Origin: Peribacillus deserti
GTDB lineage: Bacteria; Bacillota; Bacilli; Bacillales; DSM-1321
Length of the DNA: 64,000 nt
NCBI RefSeq assembly: GCF_016909175.1
Contig: NZ_JAFBFI010000013.1
Span: 62,001-126,000, forward strand
Direction: 5' to 3'
In this document: positions 26,765 through 35,238 of the stretch, piece by piece
Layout of the letters: each line of letters starts with the position of its first letter
Numbering within the stretch: the stretch's first letter is position 1
Made by a program: the position numbers and the translations under genes
The notes under the pieces: model-generated
The model's input: only the letters and a program-made list of their open reading frames with translations
What the model was told of the DNA's origin: nothing
Databases searched by the model: none

Positions 26765-28581
26765 GACCATTCATCCTCTTGTTCAGGGTCATAAGGAAGG
26801 CTGAAAAATATCGCTGTACCCTTTCCTTCCTCACTCTCTGCCCAAATTTTTCCGTTATGCGCAGTTACCATTTCCTTGGCTATCGCAAGCCCTAAGCCCG
26901 TACCGCCGAGCTTTCTAGAACGCGCCCGGTCCACTCTATAAAATCTTTCAAACACTTTTACCACATTCTCCTTGGGTATTCCCATACCCTGGTCTTTAAT
27001 GCTTACTTCAATTTCATGATCTAATTCCCGTACACGGAATCTAATCTTTCCGCCCTCAGGAGAATATTTAAGAGCATTCGAAATAATATTATCAATAATC
27101 TGGGTAATCTTATCTTCATCAATCTCTACGAAAATCGATTTTTTTGGCAATTCTCTAACAAAGAAAACATTTTGGTCCTTTGACATTTCAAATCTGTCAA
27201 TAATATGGTGGAAAAACTCAGTGAAATCAACCCAGCTTTTCGTAATTTTATAATCTTTACTGTCTAATTTAGATAGCTGCAAGAGGTCATTCACAAGACG
27301 AATCATACGCTCTGTTTCTTTTTGAGTGACTTTTAAGAAATTGGGCGCAATGTTCTCGTCCCGCCATGCACCCTCCGACAAAGCTTCTAAATAGCTCCGC
27401 ATGGTGGTCAGGGGAGTACGAAGCTCGTGGGATACATTCGCCACAAACTCCCTACGTTCCTCTTCTATTTTTTCCTGCTCGGTAATATCATGCAGCACGG
27501 TAATTAGTCCATTAACAAAGCCAGTTTCCCGTTGAATAACAGAGAAATTAGCCCTTAAAATAAGATCCTTTGCTGACGTACTATTATCGAGAATGACAGA
27601 TTCCGTTTCCTCTAGCAGATCCTCAAACGAATATTGATCCTCTAACCCAAGTAAAGGGACAATTTCCTGGCTGATCACTGTTTCACGTGAAACATTCAAC
27701 ATCATTGCTGCCTGTTCATTGATTAAAATAATCCGGCCTTTTCTATCGGTTGCGATGACTCCATCTGTCATATAAGAAAGCACCGAAGACAGTTTTCGCC
27801 GCTCTCCTTCAGTAGAAGACTGGGCATCCTGAAGCTTCTTAGTCAGGTTGTTAAAGGTAATAGCCAGCTGTCCGATTTCATCATACCCATACACTTTAAC
27901 CTTGCGTGAAAAGTTTCCTTTTGCCATGGCAAGGGCCTGTCTTCTCATATCTGACATGGGACGGGTAATCGTTTGAGCAAGCAAAATACCTAATATGGCT
28001 GTGATTCCTAATGCAATCGCGGTTCCCGTAGCAAAGATTTTATTTATTTCTTTAATCTGTTCAAAGACGGTTTCTATATCCGCTTCTAAATAAATCGCTC
28101 CGATTGTCTCACCTTTAGATTTAATAGGAGAAGACAATATCCAAATTCTCTTTCCGGTTTTAGGAACAACCTTGACATCTTTTTGTTCCGTACCCTGCAG
28201 CGAGATTTTAATGATTTTATCTGTTGTTCTTTTGCCGACAATGCCGTCATCATCTGATTTGGACGTCCCGATAATTTTGCCGCCGCTGTCAATAACCCTG
28301 ATTTCCTGGATATCCCCTGCTTTTTTATCCTTTAAAATTTCATTGATATCTTCTTCTACTGTCGTAGAATTCTTGTCTCGTTCCTTTACCATCTCTTCTT
28401 CTATACTGAAGGATAATATGTTTACCTGCTGTCGCAGCGAATTTTCAAAATTAGTTTTGAGTTTGTCTTCCAATCCATCCACAAAGTAAACTCCAATAAT
28501 CTGCATCGCTACTAGAATGAGCAATACATAAATTAATACAAATTTAAGATGAATGGACCGGAAAAAGCCTACCTTTTTCAT
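26761..28581 (-). CDS. walK: WalK, essential cell-wall sensor histidine kinase
   Basis: 606 residues: membrane helix (12-34), extracellular PAS-like domain, second helix (183-205), HAMP (206-258), cytoplasmic PAS (262-370), phosphoacceptor H385 in NVSHELRTPL, and the ATP domain with DNIISNALKYSPEGG, DQGMGIP and GGTGLGLAIAK. Phosphorylates WalR and can dephosphorylate it, matching autolysin output to growth. Five bases after walR. A parS site lies in its PAS region. Confidence 0.97.
   Translation of the reverse strand: MKKVGFFRSIHLKFVLIYVLLILVAMQIIGVYFVDGLEDKLKTNFENSLRQQVNILSFSIEEEMVKERDKNSTTVEEDINEILKDKKAGDIQEIRVIDSGGKIIGTSKSDDDGIVGKRTTDKIIKISLQGTEQKDVKVVPKTGKRIWILSSPIKSKGETIGAIYLEADIETVFEQIKEINKIFATGTAIALGITAILGILLAQTITRPMSDMRRQALAMAKGNFSRKVKVYGYDEIGQLAITFNNLTKKLQDAQSSTEGERRKLSSVLSYMTDGVIATDRKGRIILINEQAAMMLNVSRETVISQEIVPLLGLEDQYSFEDLLEETESVILDNSTSAKDLILRANFSVIQRETGFVNGLITVLHDITEQEKIEEERREFVANVSHELRTPLTTMRSYLEALSEGAWRDENIAPNFLKVTQKETERMIRLVNDLLQLSKLDSKDYKITKSWVDFTEFFHHIIDRFEMSKDQNVFFVRELPKKSIFVEIDEDKITQIIDNIISNALKYSPEGGKIRFRVRELDHEIEVSIKDQGMGIPKENVVKVFERFYRVDRARSRKLGGTGLGLAIAKEMVTAHNGKIWAESEEGKGTAIFFSLPYDPEQEDEWS
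27679..27694. promoter_or_regulatory. parS site inside walK
   Basis: TGTTTCACGTGAAACA, a perfect 16-bp palindrome equal to the Spo0J-binding consensus. In walK it encodes the residues NVSRET near 296-301. Confidence 0.93.
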
Positions 28582-28586
28582 TCAAA

Positions 28587-29297
28587 CTACTCCTGTTCAG
28601 GGTTGCGAAGGTAGTACCCTACACCGCGTCTGGTCACAATCCAGGCAGGATGGCTCGGATTATCCTCTATTTTTTCTCTTAATCGTCTGACTGTGACGTC
28701 GACCGTTCTTACATCTCCATAATAATCATAACCCCATACCGTCTGCAGTAAATGCTCCCGTGTCATGACCTGGCCGATATGTTTAGCAAGATAGTGAAGA
28801 AGTTCAAACTCTCTGTGTGTCAGTTCGATCGTTTCTCCTCTTTTAGAAGCAATATAAGCATCTGGATGAATCATAAGGGAACCGATTGTGATTTCCTTCG
28901 AATCGTCGTCTTCTGACCCCTGGTTCGCAACGGTTTGCTGCCTGCGGAGATTTGCTTTGACCCGGGCAATAATTTCTCTTGTGCTGAAAGGCTTTGTCAC
29001 ATAGTCATCCGCGCCCAATTCAAATCCTAATACTTTATCAATTTCTGAATCTTTAGCCGTTAGCATAATGATTGGAATATCGTGTTTTTTTCTTACTTCA
29101 CGGCATACTTCCATACCATCCCGGCCCGGGAGCATAATATCCAGTAAAATTAAGTCAGGCGTGATTTCTTCTACCATTTTTACAGCTTCATTGCCATCAT
29201 AAGCACAATGTACATCGAAGCCCTCTTTTTTCAAATTAAATTGCAGGATATCTGCAATTGGTTTTTCATCATCAACTACCAGGATTCTTTTATCCAT
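28587..29297 (-). CDS. walR: WalR, OmpR-family response regulator
   Basis: 236 residues. Receiver: DDEKP acidic pocket, phosphoacceptor Asp in [10 protein letters not shown] near residue 53, Lys in TKPFS near 103. Winged-helix domain from about 130 ([39 protein letters not shown]). Master regulator of cell-wall turnover genes. First gene of walRKHIJ. Confidence 0.97.
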   Translation of the reverse strand: MDKRILVVDDEKPIADILQFNLKKEGFDVHCAYDGNEAVKMVEEITPDLILLDIMLPGRDGMEVCREVRKKHDIPIIMLTAKDSEIDKVLGFELGADDYVTKPFSTREIIARVKANLRRQQTVANQGSEDDDSKEITIGSLMIHPDAYIASKRGETIELTHREFELLHYLAKHIGQVMTREHLLQTVWGYDYYGDVRTVDVTVRRLREKIEDNPSHPAWIVTRRGVGYYLRNPEQE

Positions 29298-29836
29298 GTT
29301 AATGCTCCTTTATACTAATCTCGTAAAAGATTGAAGGTTGATTTTTAAAGTTTAGTTTTTAATTGTTACATTTATATAATATATGTTCAGACATATGTTC
29401 TCTATTATAATTTATCACGATATAGAGACTAAAGCATCTTTTATACCTAGATTGGAAAGGGTTTACTATAAATATGGCAATCATGTGGAAATATTGGCAG
29501 TGTCGGCAGAAATTGCGGAGCTTTTGCATAAAAAGAGGCTGCACTCTCCCGACTTAGTTTGGAACTCTGGCAGGTCTAAATGACCCGATTTGATGGTCCG
29601 GATAACACCGGGAAGTGAATGAAGTATGATATAACTTTTATTGAATTAATTAGAGGTCCCGAACTTTGGAGAGGAACAATAGGTAGTTCAGTGAGGTTTT
29701 TTGAGATTTAGAGTGATTTTTTCGTTTTATATAGATTTCGGCTTTTTATCAGGATTAAAAACCCGTATTTAACCGCCGCTTCCCTGAAGATCTGTTTACG
29801 TTTATTTATATCTTGATATTAACATATATCATCCAT
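29298..29836. other. intergenic region upstream of walR, no gene seen
   Basis: About 540 bases. It must hold the wal promoter near 29300-29400 (minus strand). A short plus-strand frame at 29383-29583 has no ribosome site or recognisable motif and I do not call it. Nothing else identified. Confidence 0.5.
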
Positions 29837-30049
29837 TTAAAAAAAGCCTTCGGATTTACCGAAGGCTCAGAGTGTAGACAAAATCAATTTCAAACAAACT
29901 TTGTCGCGAAAAATGAGGTTTGTCAATTTATTTCTTGCATATATGGTGGCTTTTCTTAAAGTTAAGCACTATATATTGAGGGTTAAATATTATTAAAAAA
30001 TAGCTGTCGACTTTGTCGACAGCCTGAGCCTTCGGATTTACCGAAGGCT
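29837..30049 (-). terminator. three hairpins after the M23 peptidase gene, two of them identical
   Basis: An identical 23-base hairpin (AGCCTTCGG / CCGAAGGCT, loop ATTTA) occurs at 29845-29867 and 30027-30049; the first is followed on the minus strand by T7. Between them, at 30002-30022, AGCTGTCGAC / GTCGACAGC is followed by TATTTTTT. So two full terminators lie in series, and the duplicated hairpin overlaps the stop codon. Confidence 0.75.
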
Positions 30050-31448
30050 ATCGATGGATATAGTTTAGAGGATTTTTTAGCTTCCCATTTTGACGTATCT
30101 CAAAGTGCAGATGAACACCAGTGGAATGCCCAGTAGATCCCATAATGCCTATTTTAGAGCCAGAAGGAACAATATCCCCTTCTTTTACTGAAATCGAGTC
30201 CAAATGGCCATATAAAGTTTGAAAGCCATTTTGATGATCAATGATTACCTTATTTCCATAGCCATTGCTCATTCCAGCAAAAATTACAACTCCATTATCA
30301 CTCGCTTTAATGGCAGGGTCTGATGGACCTGCAATATCAATGCCTTTATGGAGTTTTCCCCAACGGTACCCGAGCTTGCTTGTAATAAGGCCATCCACGG
30401 CAGGCCATTCAAAACTTCCCGTTCCATGAGATGGAATGATTTTAGTCCCTTTTTCCACTATTGTAGCAACCGGTTCAGATACGATCTCTTGAGATTTCAC
30501 ATTTTTTTTAATTTCCACACCGTTTTCAATTGAGACAACAGTATGTATTTCCTTTTCTCCGCTCTTTCCTTCTTGCTTAATATGAATTTTCCCTTTTGGT
30601 AAATTGCTGTTAGGAATAACCTTTTTAGCACTTGGAATGGTCCTGTTCTCAATAATTTCTTTATTGATGACTACATCCACAAATGGTTTTTCTTCCTCAA
30701 CAATTACAGATTGTCCCTCTTCCAGCTTAGTCTTTTGCTCCAATGCTGGATTTAAGGCCACTAGCTTTTTGGTGTCTATCCCATTTTCTGATGCAACGGC
30801 AGCTAGCTTCTCCTCTTGTTTAACCTTATATATTTTTTCTTCCTTGCTGCCCTTATTTAATTTTTCAAGTGCTTTTTTTGAATCCATTATTTGAGAAGGT
30901 TTAACTTCGCTCTTCTCAATGCCAACTTCTTGTGAAAAGCTTATTTCTTTAATTTTTGTTTTACTTTCTGTTTTGCCCTTTTCGATCGCTTCTCTTTCCT
31001 CGTCAGTTAGATATTGATATTTTAATGCTTCGATCGTTTCCGCAGCTTCTTTTTTTTCAGGAAGAAAAACAACCTTCTTTCCATCTACTTCTATTGCATA
31101 GGATTTCGCTTCTATAGGAAGCTCCTTTAATTGTTTTATAACCTTCTTATCTTCTGTATCTGGAATTAAAACTGTTTCTGGCCGTAAGGATACTTCTTTA
31201 TGAAATGCGAATGAAAAAGAAGGGTATTCCTTTTTGGCCTGTTTCACTTTATCAGTTATGGCTTTGTCCACAGCTTTGGCGTCTGAAACATTTCCAAGAT
31301 GATTTCCTTTGTAATAAACCTGGTATTCAGTAGGAAGGATCTGGCCGAACGCAGCGGCTGCATGAAGAGATACAAAGAATAAAATTATAGTAAAAAACAC
31401 CGCCCTCTTAAGCAGGGTTTCACTGATATACTTTTTAAGTATGAACAT
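30048..31448 (-). CDS. secreted M23 peptidoglycan endopeptidase with LysM and G5 domains
   Basis: 466 residues. Signal peptide (KRAVFFTIILFFVSLHAAAAFG, cleavage near 37), a long charged region, LysM (YKVKQEEKLAAVASENGIDTKKLVALNP, about 205-235), G5 domain (KEIIENRTIPSAKK, about 265-335), and a LytM catalytic domain with H and D in GKLHKGIDIAG and the HLHFEIR motif near 445. It cleaves peptide cross-links in the wall. Its position next to walRK suggests the WalR regulon; a WalR-like box lies upstream. Confidence 0.9.
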   Translation of the reverse strand: MFILKKYISETLLKRAVFFTIILFFVSLHAAAAFGQILPTEYQVYYKGNHLGNVSDAKAVDKAITDKVKQAKKEYPSFSFAFHKEVSLRPETVLIPDTEDKKVIKQLKELPIEAKSYAIEVDGKKVVFLPEKKEAAETIEALKYQYLTDEEREAIEKGKTESKTKIKEISFSQEVGIEKSEVKPSQIMDSKKALEKLNKGSKEEKIYKVKQEEKLAAVASENGIDTKKLVALNPALEQKTKLEEGQSVIVEEEKPFVDVVINKEIIENRTIPSAKKVIPNSNLPKGKIHIKQEGKSGEKEIHTVVSIENGVEIKKNVKSQEIVSEPVATIVEKGTKIIPSHGTGSFEWPAVDGLITSKLGYRWGKLHKGIDIAGPSDPAIKASDNGVVIFAGMSNGYGNKVIIDHQNGFQTLYGHLDSISVKEGDIVPSGSKIGIMGSTGHSTGVHLHFEIRQNGKLKNPLNYIHR

Positions 31449-31577
31449 GAACTAATTCCTCCTGTACAGTTTCCCTTAAGGGCTTGCCTCTACAATTAGA
31501 CTTTTATGTATTTAGAATTCTAAAGCACTATAAAATCTAACATACTTTTATTATTAGTAGGTAAAAAGTAATAGTTT

Positions 31578-31594
31578 TGTAACATAACTGTATA
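31578..31594. promoter_or_regulatory. candidate WalR box
   Basis: TGTAAC-ATAAC-TGTATA matches the WalR direct repeat TGTWAH-N5-TGTWAH at 11 of 12 defined positions. It lies 130 bases upstream of the peptidase gene, but reads on the strand opposite to it. 31449-31743 has no other feature. Confidence 0.35.
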
Positions 31595-31743
31595 ACCAGC
31601 GTCATTTTATTGGCAGAAATGATTCAACAGGCGCTAAAATTACCATTAAATTAGAAAATCCTTACTTGGTGATTCATCCAGAAAGAGGAATGAAGAGGTG
31701 AAAAGAGGAATAAAAAAAAGCCCTAGCTGGGCTTTCCTAAAGA

Positions 31744-31816
31744 TGGCTCAGGACGGAATCGAACCGCCGACACAAGGATTTTCAGTCCTTTGCTCTACCG
31801 ACTGAGCTACTGAGCC
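31744..31816 (-). tRNA. tRNA-Phe (GAA)
   Basis: 73-nt cloverleaf: GGCTCAG / CTGAGCC acceptor, D arm AGCTCAGTCGGTAGAGC, anticodon loop CTGAAAA, T arm GGCGGTTCGATTCCGTC. CCA is not encoded. Confidence 0.97.
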
Positions 31817-31845
31817 ATATATAATATTGTTGCCTAAACTTAGGA

Positions 31846-31928
31846 TTCAAGCAGATGCTCGATTTGTGTGCTGAAGCAGAAGCTTCGATGCTTATTCGGA
31901 CGTGCTCTACCGACTGAGCTACACTGAG
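31846..31928 (-). repeat. tRNA 5'-half remnant fused to a repeat, copy A
   Basis: On the minus strand CTCAGTGTAGCTCAGTCGG continues to GTAGAGCAC, resembling the 5' half of tRNA-Phe, then leaves tRNA sequence for about 55 bases shared with copy B (32291-32375): CACGTCCGAATAAGC and CATCGAAGCTTC, a GCTTCAGC segment, ending CTGCTTGA. No 3' half, so not a functional tRNA. It lies just upstream of the intact tRNA-Phe. Confidence 0.7.
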
Positions 31929-31936
31929 TTAAAAAA

Positions 31937-32012
31937 TGGCGGTCCCGACGGGAATCGAACCCGCGATCTCCTGCGTGACAGGCAGGCATGTTAACCGCTA
32001 CACCACGGGACC
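31937..32012 (-). tRNA. tRNA-Asp (GTC)
   Basis: 76 nt including encoded CCA; GGTCCCG / CGGGACC acceptor, anticodon loop CTGTCAC, T arm CGCGGGTTCGATTCCCG. Confidence 0.97.
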
Positions 32013-32042
32013 TTTTTTCTATTTAGTTTTCCAATTAGGAAA

Positions 32043-32114
32043 TGACCCCTACGGGATTCGAACCCGTGTTACCGCCGTGAAAGGGCGGTGTCTTAACCGC
32101 TTGACCAAGGGGCC
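32043..32114 (-). tRNA. tRNA-Glu (TTC)
   Basis: 72 nt, GGCCCCT / AGGGGTC acceptor, anticodon loop CTTTCAC, T arm ACGGGTTCGAATCCCGT; CCA is not encoded. Confidence 0.97.
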
Positions 32115-32119
32115 GGAAA

Positions 32120-32195
32120 TGGTGAGCCATGAAGGATTCGAACCTTCGACCCTCTGATTAAAAGTCAGATGCTCTACCGGCTGAGCTAATGGCTC
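32120..32195 (-). tRNA. tRNA-Lys (TTT)
   Basis: 76 nt including CCA; GAGCCAT / ATGGCTC acceptor, anticodon loop CTTTTAA, T arm GAAGGTTCGAATCCTTC. First intact tRNA of the cluster in transcription order (Lys, Glu, Asp, Phe). Confidence 0.97.
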
Positions 32196-32290
32196 TCTAT
32201 AATAATTTTATTCCGCTGATTAGTTCTAGTTAAAAAACTAAAAACCATTCAAGGATGATATTTCTTGACGACACTCAAGTCTCAGAACGT

Positions 32291-32375
32291 TTCTCAAGCA
32301 GCAGCTAGACTTGAGCGCTGAAGTAAAGCTTCGAAGCATATTCGTTCGTGCTCTACCGGCTGAGCTAATGGCTCT
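32291..32375 (-). repeat. tRNA 5'-half remnant fused to a repeat, copy B
   Basis: On the minus strand AGAGCCATTAGCTCAGCC continues to GGTAGAGCA, identical to the first 26 bases of tRNA-Lys, then the shared repeat (CACGAACGAATATGC, TTCGAAGCTTTAC, TTCAGCGC, ending CTGCTTGAG) also seen in copy A. It lies about 95 bases upstream of the intact tRNA-Lys. The rest of 32196-32556 is AT-rich and must hold the tRNA promoter and, rightward, the NUDIX promoter. Confidence 0.7.
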
Positions 32376-32556
32376 AAATGAAATATTACTTATCTCAGCG
32401 ACGTTTTTAATATTAGCATAGAAACGTATTATATAGCAACTATTTTTCTAAAAAAATATTATTAATTATTTTTTTGTTATAATTAAAGAACTTATTAGCT
32501 GAATAGTTCAAATATTATTTTAGTAGTGTAGTGAAAAATTAGTAAGGAGCGCAGTG

Positions 32557-33039
32557 ATGACAACAATTAATTATGGAATGTACACGATGTGCATGATTCA
32601 AGACGGAGATAAAATTCTTTTACAAAACAGGCCTGGTGAACGTGGTTTCCCAGGGTTCATTGCTCCAGGCGGGAAATTAGAATTCCCCGAGAGCTTAACA
32701 GAAGGAGCAGTACGTGAAGTAAGAGAAGAAACAGGACTGATTATTAAACCTGACGATTTAATTTATAAAGGCCTGGATGAATATGTGAATCCGCAAAACA
32801 ACTTTCGATATATGGTCTTTAACTATCTGGCCTGTGCATTCAAGGGAGAGCTCCTGGCCGATCCACCAGAAGGCGAACTGATCTGGGTGGATATCAATGA
32901 AGCAGTAAGCCTACCCATGCAGCCCTGGTTTAAGAGAAGACTGCTGTTATTTTTTAAAGAAGGCACCTTTGAAATATCTGTTGTTTGGGATGAAGAGCAT
33001 CAAAGAACGGTCAAGGATAAGGTCAGAATGCTTAAGTAA
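32557..33039 (+). CDS. NUDIX hydrolase, 8-oxo-dGTP-diphosphatase-like
   Basis: 160 residues from ATG 32557, seven bases after AAGGAG; a GTG one codon upstream is less likely. Nudix box GGKLEFPESLTEGAVREVREETGL at about 40-62 matches Gx5Ex7REUxEExGU. Close to the MutT-like branch in Bacillus (YvcI-type). It probably hydrolyses oxidised or surplus nucleotides. It is the only plus-strand core gene in this stretch and stands alone. Confidence 0.88.
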   Translation: MTTINYGMYTMCMIQDGDKILLQNRPGERGFPGFIAPGGKLEFPESLTEGAVREVREETGLIIKPDDLIYKGLDEYVNPQNNFRYMVFNYLACAFKGELLADPPEGELIWVDINEAVSLPMQPWFKRRLLLFFKEGTFEISVVWDEEHQRTVKDKVRMLK

Positions 33040-33045
33040 TAATGA

Positions 33046-33081
33046 GAGAGCAGTGGACGAGTTCACTGCTCCTCTTAGTTT
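33046..33081 (+). terminator. terminator-like hairpin after the NUDIX gene
   Basis: GAGCAGTG / CACTGCTC stem, weak T tail. The same stem sequence recurs in the purA terminator at 33627-33658. Confidence 0.65.
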
Positions 33082-33293
33082 CGAGAAATAATGTTTATAA
33101 GAGCACTCAGGTGACGTATTCATGTCTGTCCAATAAGGGAATGCTTGCTTTTAGGCAGGTAAACGATATTTGTTGTGGTTAATTTACCGATTTTGATACC
33201 GTTAGATATTTTTTTGTGTAAAGCTATACAAAACAGAGTGTTATACGAAGAAGTTTCTACAAGATTAAAAGGTCTTTAGGTAGAAGTGATTGG

Positions 33294-33446
33294 TTTATGC
33301 TTAACTTTATGAAATTTATGCTTGGGTTTCAAAGTTTTATGCTTTTCTTTTTAAAGTTTATGCTTATCTCTCTAAATCGAATGCTTAAAATCTCCCTTAT
33401 CTGATAATCGCATAGGCTTTATGCTTTCTTTATGAAGAATATGCTT
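33294..33446. repeat. array of TTTATGCTT repeats phased at 21 bp
   Basis: TTTATGCTT starts at 33294, 33315, 33336 and 33357; then CGAATGCTT at 33378, TTTATGCTT at 33418 and AATATGCTT at 33438. The first five are exactly 21 bases apart; the gap to 33418 is 40, as if one copy had decayed. The spacer sequences differ, so this is phased, not tandem. The gap 33082-33626 holds no gene. Confidence 0.85.
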
Positions 33447-33626
33447 ATCCTGCTAGCGAGACTGCACGGCTAACTCATAGCGCTCGAAACGGCTCTCACC
33501 GGTATATATTTAATGTGTGACTAGAAGCTGAAGTATCAACATAAAGAGCTGCCTTGTGAACGTCCAGCATGCCGGAAAACATTATACCTAGCCAGGTTTT
33601 TAGCCAAGCTAAAAGATAGACAACCT

Positions 33627-33658
33627 AAAAAGGAGCAGTGAATGGTTCACTGCTCCTT
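33627..33658. terminator. purA terminator
   Basis: GGAGCAGTGAA / TTCACTGCTCC with a three-base loop and T5 on the minus strand. Confidence 0.92.
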
Positions 33659-33663
33659 TCTTT

Positions 33664-34956
33664 TTAAACTAATCTCCAAGGGCTTCTAACAATATTAGTC
33701 TGTGTACGGTCTGGTCCAACCGAGAACATAGATAATGGAACGCCTACTAATTGAGCAACACGCTCAATGTAATGGCGAGCATTGGCAGGAAGTTCATCTA
33801 GTGATTTGCAGCCTGTGATATCCTCTGTCCAGCCAGGAAGCTCCTCATAGACAGGTTCGCTTTCAGCTAATACTTTTAAGCTTGCCGGGTATTCTTCCAT
33901 TACCTTGCCATTATGGCTGTAAGCTACACAAATTTTAAGCTTCTCAATGCCTGTTAAAACATCAATGGAGTTAAGAGAAAGGTCTGTTAATCCGCTGACA
34001 CGTCTCGCGTGGCGTACAACCACTGCGTCAAACCAGCCTACACGGCGTGGTCGTCCTGTTGTAGTTCCGTATTCACGGCCTACTTCACGGATTTGGTGGC
34101 CGATTTCATTATCAAGCTCTGTTGGGAATGGGCCGTCTCCCACCCGGGATGTATAGGCTTTGCATACTCCGACAACATGATTGATTTTTGTAGGGCCTAC
34201 GCCAGAACCGATGGTAACTCCGCCGGCAACTGGATTAGAAGAAGTTACAAACGGATATGTGCCTTGATCGATATCAAGCATAACTCCTTGTGCTCCTTCA
34301 AAAAGAACACGTCTGCCTTCATCCAGCGCATCATTTAGAACAACTGAAGTGTCACAAACGTATTGTTTGATCTGTTGTCCATACTCGTAATATTCATCTA
34401 GTATTTCTTCAATGGTAAAACCATTTGTTTCATAGAAGCGTTCTAGAAGGCGGTTTTTTTCCTCAAGATTTCTAGCCAGTTTTTCCTCAAACACATCACG
34501 TTCTAATAAATCACAAATTCTGATTCCGTTTCGTGCAGCCTTATCCATATAAGCCGGGCCAATGCCTTTTTTAGTGGTGCCGATCTTGTTTGCGCCCTTA
34601 CGCTCTTCTTCTACCTCATCAAGCTTTAGATGGTAAGGCAGGATTACATGAGCACGATTGCTGATACGCAGATTGTCTGTCGTGATTCCACGTTCATGCA
34701 AGTATGCGAGTTCCTTTACAAGCGCCTTCGGATCTACTACCATTCCATTACCAATCACACAAATTTTATCGCTGTAAAAAATGCCGGATGGAATCAAGTG
34801 TAATTTATACGTTTCGCCATTAAATTTTATAGTATGGCCCGCATTGTTACCACCTTGATAACGTGCTATAGCCTCTGCATTTTCTGATAAAAAATCTGTA
34901 ATTTTTCCTTTTCCTTCGTCACCCCATTGGGTTCCTACTACAACAACTGAAGACAT
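33664..34956 (-). CDS. purA: adenylosuccinate synthetase
   Basis: 430 residues, full length. N-terminal [14 protein letters not shown] (P-loop-like, catalytic Asp), GNNAGHTI (catalytic His), [36 protein letters not shown] and [12 protein letters not shown]. Joins IMP and aspartate using GTP, first step from IMP to AMP. Alone in its transcription unit; a candidate PurR operator lies upstream. Confidence 0.98.
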   Translation of the reverse strand: MSSVVVVGTQWGDEGKGKITDFLSENAEAIARYQGGNNAGHTIKFNGETYKLHLIPSGIFYSDKICVIGNGMVVDPKALVKELAYLHERGITTDNLRISNRAHVILPYHLKLDEVEEERKGANKIGTTKKGIGPAYMDKAARNGIRICDLLERDVFEEKLARNLEEKNRLLERFYETNGFTIEEILDEYYEYGQQIKQYVCDTSVVLNDALDEGRRVLFEGAQGVMLDIDQGTYPFVTSSNPVAGGVTIGSGVGPTKINHVVGVCKAYTSRVGDGPFPTELDNEIGHQIREVGREYGTTTGRPRRVGWFDAVVVRHARRVSGLTDLSLNSIDVLTGIEKLKICVAYSHNGKVMEEYPASLKVLAESEPVYEELPGWTEDITGCKSLDELPANARHYIERVAQLVGVPLSMFSVGPDRTQTNIVRSPWRLV

Positions 34957-35051
34957 TTACCATGCACCTCCAAATTTACGTCCAGCTGATTTATTACCAG
35001 CTGCCTATCAATCACAATAATTTTATCAATAAATCCTATGAGCGTCAAACA

Positions 35052-35095
35052 AAAGACGAACAATTAATGTTAATAATTATGTTTCGTTCGTTAAT
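35052..35095. promoter_or_regulatory. candidate PurR operator (two inverted PurBoxes) upstream of purA
   Basis: ACGAACAAT on the plus strand (35056) and its inverse TTCGTTCGTTAAT (35083-35095) form two inverted boxes around ACGAAC, 24 bases between cores. The B. subtilis PurBox is AWWWCCGAACWWT and works in inverted pairs. Both copies deviate at one or two positions. Confidence 0.45.
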
Positions 35096-35204
35096 TGTTA
35101 CAGGCTGCCCTTTCACATCTATCACATCTTTTATATTTTCAACTAAAACTTTTGTTATATGTACTTTATATTTTCATTTTTTCCTAGAACAGTCCGCGTA
35201 CGAC

Positions 35205-35238
35205 AAAGAAACCACCAGACTATGCTGATGGTTTCTTT
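35205..35238 (-). terminator. terminator-like hairpin after dnaB
   Basis: AAAGAAACCA / TGGTTTCTTT stem around a 14-base loop, overlapping the stop codon; short T run. Confidence 0.6.

Noticed and set aside
29383-29583. 66-codon plus-strand ORF upstream of walR
   Set aside because: No ribosome site, no motif, opposite to neighbouring transcription.
29690-29760. Possible third phased T-rich array
   Set aside because: T-runs near 29697, 29717 and 29743 have no shared TTTAYG core and uneven spacing; likely low complexity.
33294-33446. CRISPR-like array
   Set aside because: The repeated unit is only 9 bases, spacing is 21 bases, and there are no cas genes.
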